From contig JBGPYM010000119.1 in assembly GCA_041493205.1 (NCBI GenBank), positions 1 through 9,094 of the forward strand: 9,094 nucleotides of DNA, given 5' to 3'. Numbering within the stretch: position 1 is the first letter of the stretch; every line of letters begins with the position of its first letter. This document shows positions 1 to 5,474 of this stretch, piece by piece. Both the position numbers and the translations under genes were made by a program. The stretch is from JBGPYM01 sp041493205 (GTDB taxonomy: Bacteria > Bacteroidota > Ignavibacteria > UBA10030 > UBA6906). The notes under the pieces are model-generated. The model searched no databases. It saw only the letters and a program-made list of their open reading frames with translations, and had not been told where the DNA came from.

Positions 1-909
1 GTCCATCAGCTCGACGGCATCCAGAGGGCTCGCGCGGAGCGCAGAGACTGCCTCACACGCGCCTGCGATGTCGGAAAAAATCAGGAGGGCGGTGGCCTTG
101 TGGGCGTACTCGGGGACTGTGTGCAGCGCGACTTCCGCGATGAATCCGAGCGTGCCTTCAGAGCCGATCATCAGGTGCTGAATTATCTCGATCGGGTCCG
201 TAAAGTCGACGAGCGCATTCAGACTGTATCCCGTCGTGTTTTTCATTGAGAATTTCCGGCGGATGCGCGCGGCAAGGGGTGCATCTGCCCGCACCCGCGA
301 TGAAAGCCGGTCGATGGCGGCAATGATGTCCGGCCTGGCAGCTCGAAATTTCTCTTTGCCTCCCTCATCGAGCGTATCAAGCAGCGTCCCGTCTGCAAAG
401 ATGATGCGCATGCCTGCAAGCGTCCGGTAACTGTTCTGTGCCGTCCCGCAGCACATGCCGCTTGCGTTGTTCGCCGCGATCCCCCCGATCATTGCAGAGT
501 TAATCGAGGCCGGATCGGGGCCGATTTTCCGTCCGTAGGGCGCAAGGTACGCGTTCGCATGAGCACCGACGACTCCCGGCTGGAGGCGGATGAGCGCGCC
601 GTTCTCTGCAATGCGGTATCCCCGCCATGCGTGACCGAGCGTGGCGAGGATTGCGTCCGTGACCGCCTGACCTGACAGGCTCGTGCCGGCGGCCCGGAAG
701 GTGAGGGGGGTTTTCAGGCGGCTGCAGGCGGCGAGGAGACGGGTCACCTCATCCTCGGTCTCGACATTCACCACCACCTGCGGTATGAGCCGGTAAAAGC
801 TTGCATCCGTGCCGTAGGCGAGCGTGTGCAGCGGGTCCGCAAAGATCCGATCGGCGGGGACACACCCGGCGAGATGTCGTACAAGTTGCGCGGTGGGAAT
901 GGGCGGCAT
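1..909 (-). CDS. FAD-binding oxidoreductase, D-lactate/glycolate dehydrogenase type (C-terminus cut off)
   Basis: The 303 visible residues form the N-terminal part of a PCMH-type FAD-dependent dehydrogenase that oxidises 2-hydroxy acids such as D-lactate or glycolate. The frame stays open to the window edge. Glycine-rich FAD contacts are visible: RAAGTSLSGQAV at residues 72-83, GPDPASINSAMIGG at 130-143 followed by IAANNASGMCCGT, and GSEGTLGFIAEV at 249-260. The wording of these motifs resembles the large two-part members that carry a C-terminal FAD-linked oxidase cap and a 4Fe-4S ferredoxin/CCG region, usually 900-1000 residues. That part would lie left of base 1, so the iron-sulfur half is inferred. 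The ATG at 909 is the only reasonable in-frame start, but its ribosome binding site is weak (only GGA just before it). A likely promoter lies at 935-963. The gene is divergent from the HTH regulator, which might control it. The substrate cannot be decided. Confidence 0.9.
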   Translation of the reverse strand, partial: MPPIPTAQLVRHLAGCVPADRIFADPLHTLAYGTDASFYRLIPQVVVNVETEDEVTRLLAACSRLKTPLTFRAAGTSLSGQAVTDAILATLGHAWRGYRIAENGALIRLQPGVVGAHANAYLAPYGRKIGPDPASINSAMIGGIAANNASGMCCGTAQNSYRTLAGMRIIFADGTLLDTLDEGGKEKFRAARPDIIAAIDRLSSRVRADAPLAARIRRKFSMKNTTGYSLNALVDFTDPIEIIQHLMIGSEGTLGFIAEVALHTVPEYAHKATALLIFSDIAGACEAVSALRASPLDAVELMD

Positions 910-934
910 GATCCGGATTGTAAATGCTCCATAA

Positions 935-963
935 ATTCTAACGCTTTCGGCGTTGAATTACAA
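935..963 (-). promoter_or_regulatory. Predicted sigma-70 promoter of the FAD oxidoreductase
   Basis: Read on the minus strand, TTGTAA (958-963) and TAGAAT (935-940) are separated by exactly 17 bases. The -10 box matches the consensus at five of six positions and the -35 box at four of six. Transcription would start near 928, giving a short leader of about 20 bases before the ATG at 909. The spacing and position are good, but the prediction rests on pattern alone. Confidence 0.42.
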
Positions 964-1008
964 GGACTTACGGGGTGCAACATCCCCAACTTTTTCGCCG
1001 GTTCATCG

Positions 1009-1014
1009 TAGAAT
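1009..1014 (+). promoter_or_regulatory. Possible -10 box for the tandem-HTH gene
   Basis: TAGAAT matches five of six -10 positions and lies 43 bases before the ATG at 1057. No recognisable -35 box stands 16-18 bases upstream (the sequence there is near CCAACT). If real, this promoter would be weak or need an activator, possibly the encoded regulator itself. Confidence 0.2.
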
Positions 1015-1056
1015 AGAGAGACAGGGTATGCTACGAATTCCAGATCCGGGTGGGGT

Positions 1057-1656
1057 ATGCGAGGGTTGAAGCGTTCTCAGGAAGTCGAAGAGGTCATTGT
1101 GAGAATTCGGACCAAGATGAAGCCGTGGGGAATAACGGTTTCCTATCTTGCGGATCAGCTTGGCGTGTCGCGCCAGTATGCCTGGCAGGTGGTTCATTAC
1201 GAGACGCTCGTCTCGCTCGATAAGGCGCAGGAAATCGAGCGAAGAGTCGACCTGATCATCAGGGAAGGAGCGCATGTCCGCACGTTCGGCGACCGGCTGC
1301 GGGCGGCACGGATTTCCGCGGGTCTGACGCTGAAAGAGGTTGCGGCAATGATCGGCTATACCTGGGTGGGCGTCGAACGCTGGGAGAAGAACCTGTGCGT
1401 CCCGAAGCCGGGAGTTCTCTGGCATCTCTGCAGTCTGTATTGCGTCGGAGAAGAGTGGTTTGCAGAGAGCTTCCCCCGTCAGGGGGCCGCGGGAGGATTC
1501 AAGGCCGAGCACAGCATGGGGGTCCGGGGAGAACTGGCGGCAATGTACCTCTCCCCCGCACCCGGATCACCCCGGCGGGAACGCCGTCCCTACGTAAATC
1601 CGATGAGCTTCCCCGACCGGCAGCGCCAGAGAGCGAAGACGGAACCGCGTCCGTAA
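1057..1656 (+). CDS. Regulator with two tandem helix-turn-helix domains
   Basis: This 199-residue protein is a probable cytoplasmic DNA-binding regulator; its targets are unknown. A first helix-turn-helix spans about residues 25-64, with the core LADQLGVSRQYAWQVV at 31-46. A second, XRE/Cro-C1-like domain spans about 77-135, with RLRAARISAGLTLKEVAAMI at 80-99 and the recognition-helix region YTWVGVERWEKN after it. The tail (about 166-199) is rich in Pro and Arg and probably disordered. No sensor, protease or metal-binding domain is seen. The ATG at 1057 gives the longest protein, but only one base separates it from the GGGG before it. A GTG at 1099, preceded by AAGAGG five bases upstream, is a credible alternative that would remove 14 residues and leave both domains intact. 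It is the only plus-strand gene, divergent from the FAD oxidoreductase and convergent with dinB. A phage or mobile-element origin is possible but unproven. Confidence 0.82.
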   Translation: MRGLKRSQEVEEVIVRIRTKMKPWGITVSYLADQLGVSRQYAWQVVHYETLVSLDKAQEIERRVDLIIREGAHVRTFGDRLRAARISAGLTLKEVAAMIGYTWVGVERWEKNLCVPKPGVLWHLCSLYCVGEEWFAESFPRQGAAGGFKAEHSMGVRGELAAMYLSPAPGSPRRERRPYVNPMSFPDRQRQRAKTEPRP

Positions 1657-1673
1657 CTGAGTGTGGAAAGATC

Positions 1674-1712
1674 CCCCCGGGGCGTTATGTCCAGCGCTCC
1701 GGGGGTTTTTTT
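1674..1712 (+). terminator. Strong rho-independent terminator shared by convergent genes
   Basis: An 11-base-pair stem (arms 1674-1684 and 1695-1705, with one G-U pair at 1681/1698) closes a 10-base loop and is followed by seven T residues at 1706-1712. It starts 18 bases after the stop of the HTH gene. On the opposite strand the same hairpin comes directly after the TAA of the DinB-like gene, and that TAA (1713-1711) overlaps the T-tract. Reading leftwards, the hairpin is followed only by a mixed GATCTTTCC tract. Termination should therefore be strong for the HTH gene and weaker for the dinB transcript. Confidence 0.9.
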
Positions 1713-2265
1713 ATTTCGACCCTTTTTCCGGCATCGACCAGGGGGGAACGACACCGCAGGTGCGTGCATACGCAACGGATTGCCCGAGGTGTTCATGCAT
1801 GTGCAGGGCAAGCGTAAAGAGCACGTTGCGGACTGTTGTTTTGGACCCGAACATTGTCGCTTCCTTGTCGAGGTCTGCGTCCTTCACATTTCCTACCGAC
1901 GTCTTCGCAAACGCAAACGCGTCCTTGATGAACTGTACGACTTTCGCTTTCTCCGTGACGGATTTTTCCAGGCCGCGCTCCATTGCGGGCGGTTTGACGC
2001 CGATAAACGAGAGGAAGAAGTAGTTCGACCCCGCGACGTGCATGTACACTTCGCTCACGGAGCGCACGCCTTCAGCCGGCCTCCAGGAGTATTTCTCCTG
2101 CGGCACCGCCTCTGCCAGGCTGACGAGCTTCTTCTCGACGTCGTCCACCTGTCCGAGGAATTCCCCGCGGAATCCGCCGGGAGCCGCCTGCTTCTCCTGT
2201 GCCCGCAGCGGCATGACGAGGAGCGCGAGACAAAAGCCTGCAACACACCACTTCGCGATACGCAT
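1711..2265 (-). CDS. Exported DinB-like (DinB_2 type) putative metal-dependent protein
   Basis: This 184-residue protein has a Sec signal peptide: Arg/Lys near the start, a hydrophobic run at about 7-19, and probable cleavage after LRA at 20-22. The rest resembles the DinB four-helix bundle. The expected metal ligands are visible as H76 (in VYMHVAGS) and the HxxxH pair H155/H159 in LHMHEHLGQSVAYAR, followed by GVVPP, a hallmark of the DinB_2 group. Relatives include metal-dependent thiol transferases such as bacillithiol and mycothiol S-transferases, but the function here, outside the cytoplasm, is unknown. The name comes from a damage-inducible Bacillus gene and does not imply the DNA polymerase. 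The ATG at 2265 is chosen because GGAGGG stands four bases before it. A possible ATG at 2277 overlaps that binding site, and longer starts would spoil the signal peptide. The gene has its own promoter (2330-2357) and ends in the shared terminator. Confidence 0.88.
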   Translation of the reverse strand: MRIAKWCVAGFCLALLVMPLRAQEKQAAPGGFRGEFLGQVDDVEKKLVSLAEAVPQEKYSWRPAEGVRSVSEVYMHVAGSNYFFLSFIGVKPPAMERGLEKSVTEKAKVVQFIKDAFAFAKTSVGNVKDADLDKEATMFGSKTTVRNVLFTLALHMHEHLGQSVAYARTCGVVPPWSMPEKGSK

Positions 2266-2269
2266 TATT

Positions 2270-2275
2270 CCCTCC
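2270..2275 (-). promoter_or_regulatory. Ribosome binding site that fixes the dinB-like start
   Basis: GGAGGG on the minus strand lies four bases upstream of the ATG at 2265. It overlaps the competing ATG at 2277, so it can only serve the downstream start, which also gives the cleaner signal peptide. Confidence 0.75.
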
Positions 2276-2309
2276 ATTGTGTGAAAGTACAGCTGGAAAT
2301 CCGCCCGGG

Positions 2310-2321
2310 CGTGTCGACACG
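2310..2321. promoter_or_regulatory. 12-base perfect palindrome at the predicted dinB transcription start
   Basis: CGTGTCGACACG reads the same on both strands. It overlaps by two bases a second perfect palindrome, CGCCCGGGCG (2302-2311). Its right edge lies about where transcription from the promoter at 2330-2357 should begin, a usual place for a repressor operator. It could equally form a hairpin in the leader RNA. No regulator can be assigned. Confidence 0.35.
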
Positions 2322-2329
2322 GGAGGCTG

Positions 2330-2357
2330 AATATACCCAGGTGCGGGAGAAGTTCAA
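2330..2357 (-). promoter_or_regulatory. Predicted sigma-70 promoter of the DinB-like gene
   Basis: On the minus strand TTGAAC (2352-2357) and TATATT (2330-2335) are separated by 16 bases, a good match to sigma-70 consensus. The -35 box overlaps the stop codon (2354-2356) of the upstream membrane protein, so dinB can be transcribed separately from the genes before it. The predicted start is near 2323, giving a leader of about 58 bases. Confidence 0.55.
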
Positions 2358-3028
2358 AGCCGGGTTTCAAGAGCGTCCGGATGCTTCGGGCCGCGGCATG
2401 CGGCGACAAATCCGGCTACAAAGAGAAGAAGTCCAAGCAGCAGCAGATCATATCTGTACGGGGCGGGCATGGCTCCCTGAAGTCCTGCACCCGTATCTAT
2501 CATAAACGACACAAGGATGACTGCAGTTCCGCCGATTGCGCACAACCACGATCCGAGCTGCGGGCGGAAGGTGCGCCTTCCCGCAACGCGCATCACCATG
2601 ATGAGGCCAAGGAGGGTTATCAGGGCCGCGACGCTCAGCGGTGCGAAGACGGGGCCGATCCATGGAACCGGGAGCAGAAAGAGGATGTCCCAGTCGAGGA
2701 ACGTCGCCGGCCATCCCAGCAGGACCTTGAGCCACGCATAGAAGAGAATGTCCCAGACCCCGAATGCAACCAGGAAACCGCCGAACCGGTCCCATCGTGC
2801 CGCGCCGGAGAGGATACCCACTGCAGCCAGCATGATGAGGGTCGCCGTCTCCCGCGCCAGCTCGACCCCGATGTGCGCGGGCACCATCTGCTGAAGGGGG
2901 AACGCAAATCCCCCCGGGTAGTAGAGTGAACGGAGATAGATCACCACGCTCGCTTCCACCAGGGCAAATGCGGCGGCAAAAAGCGTCACCCACCCGAGGC
3001 GACGGAGCGCGGCAGCGTGCGGCGTCAT
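2354..3028 (-). CDS. Conserved-looking six-helix membrane protein of unknown function
   Basis: This 224-residue protein is very hydrophobic. Membrane segments are likely at about 11-33, 58-77, 83-105, 112-147 (long, possibly bent at the Pro-Trp-Gly-Pro near 122-126), 160-178 and 192-211. No signal for export, cofactor motif or transporter signature was recognised. Polar residues placed in or next to the membrane (E25, R33, R59-E60, W92-D93, W99-K101, W113-D114) suggest a functional rather than purely structural protein. The ATG at 3028 follows GGGGAG at short spacing and overlaps the TGA of the AhpD-like gene as ATGA, so the two proteins are probably made together. It may work with that redox protein in the membrane, but this is only inferred from the coupling. 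The reading frame is confident; the function is not known. Confidence 0.8.
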   Translation of the reverse strand: MTPHAAALRRLGWVTLFAAAFALVEASVVIYLRSLYYPGGFAFPLQQMVPAHIGVELARETATLIMLAAVGILSGAARWDRFGGFLVAFGVWDILFYAWLKVLLGWPATFLDWDILFLLPVPWIGPVFAPLSVAALITLLGLIMVMRVAGRRTFRPQLGSWLCAIGGTAVILVSFMIDTGAGLQGAMPAPYRYDLLLLGLLLFVAGFVAACRGPKHPDALETRL

Positions 3029-3378
3029 ACACTCCCCTGCGCGTTCAGCTCATCCAGAAAGGCCACGCCCCTCCGGAGATGGGGTATCACGATCGACCCG
3101 CCGACCACCAGCGCAACACTGAACACGTCGAACATCTCCGCGTCGGAGACCCCCTCCTTCCGGCATTGCTGAATATGGTAGGCAATGCAGTCGTCGCAAC
3201 GGAGGACCATCGAGGCAACGAGACCCAGCATTTCCTTCGTCCGCGCATCAAGGGCCCCGGGTTCGTAGGTAAGCGTGTCCACTCCGAAAAATCGTTTGAT
3301 CGCCCGGTGATCGGCACCAAGTATCCGTTCATTCATCCGTGAGCGGAAATCGTTGAATTCCTGCACGCGACCTGCCAT
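3025..3378 (-). CDS. AhpD-like carboxymuconolactone decarboxylase family protein
   Basis: This 117-residue protein is a single-domain member of the CMD/AhpD family, probably a cytoplasmic thiol-based peroxidase or reductase partner rather than a true decarboxylase. The active-site pattern is complete: E49, then C61-D-D-C64-I-A-Y-H68. The spacing equals that of the Glu, Cys-x-x-Cys and His of the proton relay in mycobacterial AhpD. C61/C64 should form the reactive disulfide pair. Its length is usual for the single-domain subfamily. The ATG at 3378 has an excellent binding site, GGAGGAG, seven bases upstream. Its stop overlaps the start of the membrane protein by four bases. A 48-base gap separates it from the small gene after transaldolase, so it may be read through from the sugar operon; no convincing promoter was seen in that gap. 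Confidence 0.92.
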   Translation of the reverse strand: MAGRVQEFNDFRSRMNERILGADHRAIKRFFGVDTLTYEPGALDARTKEMLGLVASMVLRCDDCIAYHIQQCRKEGVSDAEMFDVFSVALVVGGSIVIPHLRRGVAFLDELNAQGSV

Positions 3379-3426
3379 AACGAATCTCCTCCAGTTGTCA
3401 ATTGTCGTCCTTGCCGGGGAAAGCTC

Positions 3427-3849
3427 TCACACGGGTTCGAGACCGTGCCGTTCCGGCATCGTCTTCAGCGCCCGCAGGGCTGCGTAGGCCTCCTGCCATC
3501 CTCCCCGATCGATCTCACGCATGAGGTGGGCGCTCTCTTCACACGCGGCTGCAATGTGCCCGGGCGCTGCGCCCGGATCGGGAAGGGGAAAGGAAATACG
3601 GACGTAGGCATCGAGGGCTGCAACGCTCTGGTAGACGAGGGCCACTCCCGCCGCCGACGCGCCGACCGGCAACAGGAACGACATAAGAGCCGGGGTTGCG
3701 CCCGGGCCGCACGAGGCAAGGGCACTACCGGCGCCCAGTGCTGCAACGCACCAGCCGCCGATCGTCAACGCGCGGTAGCGTTCAAGCGCGGCGCGAAATC
3801 CGTGGTAGTAAAAGGCCAGCGCTTCTTCAGCCGAAGGGGCGGGACTCAT
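3427..3849 (-). CDS. Small unknown protein with two membrane segments
   Basis: This 140-residue protein is not recognised. Its N-terminal 27 residues form a likely amphipathic helix (AEEALAFYYHGFRAALERYR). Two hydrophobic segments follow at about 28-46 and 54-75, separated by a short turn (CGPGATP). A soluble C-terminal half (about 80-140) has alternating charged and aromatic residues and probable helices. The arrangement suggests a membrane hairpin with both ends in the cytoplasm, though topology is inferred. GGAG seven bases before the ATG at 3849 supports the start. It begins 25 bases after the transaldolase stop and is therefore probably the last gene of the pgi-tkt-rpiB-tal transcript. 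The position does not say whether it has anything to do with sugar metabolism. Confidence 0.72.
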   Translation of the reverse strand: MSPAPSAEEALAFYYHGFRAALERYRALTIGGWCVAALGAGSALASCGPGATPALMSFLLPVGASAAGVALVYQSVAALDAYVRISFPLPDPGAAPGHIAAACEESAHLMREIDRGGWQEAYAALRALKTMPERHGLEPV

Positions 3850-3874
3850 GGTAAGTCTCCGCGGAAAGGCACGT

Positions 3875-5020
3875 TCACGCAGGGATGCTGGAAGAGAGGC
3901 GGAGACGTTTCGTTTCGCAATTGCGCTCCAGCCCTTCGAACGACCGCTCGAATGCGGCGACCCCTTCTTCTTCGAGCTTGTTCGTCACCGCGGCAAGATC
4001 AATCCCGGCGGCGGCGAGATCCCGCAGAATCATCCTTGCGCCTGCAAGGTCGCTCTCGACGGTCGGCGCCGGGCGTGAATGGTCGAGGATGGCCGCATAT
4101 GTTGCCGGCGGGACTGTGTTCACCGTATGGGGTCCGACCAGTGTTTCCACGTAGAGCAAATCATTGTACGCGGGATTTTTCGTGCCGGTACTTGCCCAGA
4201 GCGGCCTCTGCAGGGCCGCCCCCTTGAGCGCCAGCGACGACCCGCGCGATCCGAGGAACATCTCCTTGAATGCCTGGTACACCATCTTTGCATTGGCAAC
4301 AGCTGACTTGCCAAGCAGCCCGGTCAAACGGGCGGCGGCTGCGGGATCCTTCACGGCGGAAATTTTCGACCGGATCAGTTCATCCACCATCGTGTCGACA
4401 CGGCTCACAAAGACGCTGGCGACGGACGCAATATGATCAAGCGGCTTCCCTTCTGCCGCGCGGCGTTCGAGCCCGCGCAGATACGCATGGGCGACCTCCC
4501 GGTACCGTTCAACCGAAAAGATGAGCGTCACGTTGATATTGCACCCCTCGGCGATGGCCTGTTCGATCGCTGGCAGCCCTTCACGGGTCGCCGGGATCTT
4601 GACCATCACGTTCTTCCGGTCCACCAGGGCCCGGAGCTGCCGGACCTCTTCGATCGTGGCCCGTGTGTCCCGCGCCTTGGAGGGCGTCACCTCCACGCTC
4701 ACGAATCCATCGCTCCCGACTTCACGTTCGTACACGGGGGCAAGCACGTCGGCGGCCATACGGATGTCCTGCACCATCAACTCCCGCACCAGCTCCGGCG
4801 TCGACATCCCGGGGGTCTGCGCAAGGAGTCCCCTCAACTGGGCGTCGTAGGCATCGCCTGCAGCGATGGCCTTCTCAAAAATCGTCGGGTTCGATGTGAC
4901 TCCCCGCAGCCCCTGGTCCCTCAGCGCCGCGAGCCCGCCGTCGCAAATCAGCGGCCGGCTGATGTTGTCATACCAGATGCTCTGTCCGTAGTCGTGCAGC
5001 TGTCCAAGTGCGTTCTTCAT
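3875..5020 (-). CDS. tal: Transaldolase
   Basis: Transaldolase moves a dihydroxyacetone unit between sedoheptulose-7-phosphate and glyceraldehyde-3-phosphate in the non-oxidative pentose phosphate pathway, in the cytoplasm. At 381 residues it fits the longer subtype typified by actinobacterial/mycobacterial enzymes rather than the short fructose-6-phosphate aldolase-like forms. Visible motifs are GVTSNPTIFEKAI (40-52), VEVTPSKARDT (109-119), VMVKIPAT (138-145) with the Schiff-base lysine K141, NINVTLIFS (161-169), SVFVSRVDTMVD (202-213) and ASTGTKNPAYND (276-287). The C-terminal KLEEEGVAAFERSFEGL is also usual for this subtype. It is not fused to a phosphoglucose isomerase domain, as some bacterial transaldolases are; pgi is separate here. 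AGGAG seven bases before the ATG at 5020 lies inside the end of rpiB, four bases away, so the two are probably co-translated. Confidence 0.97.
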   Translation of the reverse strand: MKNALGQLHDYGQSIWYDNISRPLICDGGLAALRDQGLRGVTSNPTIFEKAIAAGDAYDAQLRGLLAQTPGMSTPELVRELMVQDIRMAADVLAPVYEREVGSDGFVSVEVTPSKARDTRATIEEVRQLRALVDRKNVMVKIPATREGLPAIEQAIAEGCNINVTLIFSVERYREVAHAYLRGLERRAAEGKPLDHIASVASVFVSRVDTMVDELIRSKISAVKDPAAAARLTGLLGKSAVANAKMVYQAFKEMFLGSRGSSLALKGAALQRPLWASTGTKNPAYNDLLYVETLVGPHTVNTVPPATYAAILDHSRPAPTVESDLAGARMILRDLAAAGIDLAAVTNKLEEEGVAAFERSFEGLERNCETKRLRLSSSIPA

Positions 5021-5024
5021 GTTC

Positions 5025-5474
5025 TCACTCCTGCCGCTGTTCTATCGCCAGGATTTTGTTCACCCTTCGCACATGCCGTTCATCGTTCGAGAATGCCGCA
5101 CGGAGGAACGCATGGATGATGTCCATTGCCAGCGCCGGACCGATCACGCGCGAACCGAGGCAGAGCACGTTCATGTTGTCGTGTTCGACACCCTGGTGGC
5201 CGGAGTAGGTGTCGTGGCACACACCCGCCCGGATGCCTTTGATCTTGTTCGCTGCAATCGACGCACCCACGCCGCTTCCGCAGACGATGATGGCCCTCTC
5301 CGCTTTTCCGCTGACGACGGCAGCACCGGCCGCACGGGCAAAATCGGGATAGTCCGACGGCGCTTCGGAATGCGCCCCCAGGTCGAGGACGTCCACTCCT
5401 TCCTTTGTCAGTTCAGCAAGGATCCCCTGCTTCATGGCAAACCCTGCGTGGTCTGCGGCGAGCGCGACTTTCAT
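5025..5474 (-). CDS. rpiB: Ribose-5-phosphate isomerase B
   Basis: This 149-residue enzyme interconverts ribose-5-phosphate and ribulose-5-phosphate, and belongs to the RpiB/LacAB family, unrelated to RpiA. Family features are A-A-D-H (6-9), SDYPDFA (40-46), CGSGVGASIAANK (65-77) with the catalytic cysteine C65, and GVEHDNMNVLCLG (95-107) with H98. R133 and R137, near the C-terminus, correspond to phosphate-binding arginines. Residue 67 is Ser where the E. coli enzyme has Thr, a mild change. Keeping the cysteine places it with the E. coli-like rather than the mycobacterial catalytic type. The start ATG overlaps the tkt stop as ATGA, with AAAGGT six bases upstream. Length is normal and the gene appears intact. 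Confidence 0.96.
   Translation of the reverse strand: MKVALAADHAGFAMKQGILAELTKEGVDVLDLGAHSEAPSDYPDFARAAGAAVVSGKAERAIIVCGSGVGASIAANKIKGIRAGVCHDTYSGHQGVEHDNMNVLCLGSRVIGPALAMDIIHAFLRAAFSNDERHVRRVNKILAIEQRQE

Noticed and set aside
2266..2409. Longer in-frame starts for the DinB-like protein, up to 48 residues further upstream.
   Set aside because: They would bury the signal peptide and run through the predicted promoter, and the GGAGGG binding site points to the ATG at 2265.
1663..2505. A 280-codon plus-strand open frame through the terminator and antisense to the DinB-like and membrane protein genes.
   Set aside because: It starts inside the terminator region and runs opposite two well-supported genes; the translated protein is Arg/His-rich without recognisable domains.
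3379..3403. Perfect -35-like TTGACA on the minus strand (3396-3401) upstream of the AhpD-like gene.
   Set aside because: No -10 box follows at 16-18 bases; the expected place falls on the start codon, and the ribosome binding site would lie inside the promoter spacer.
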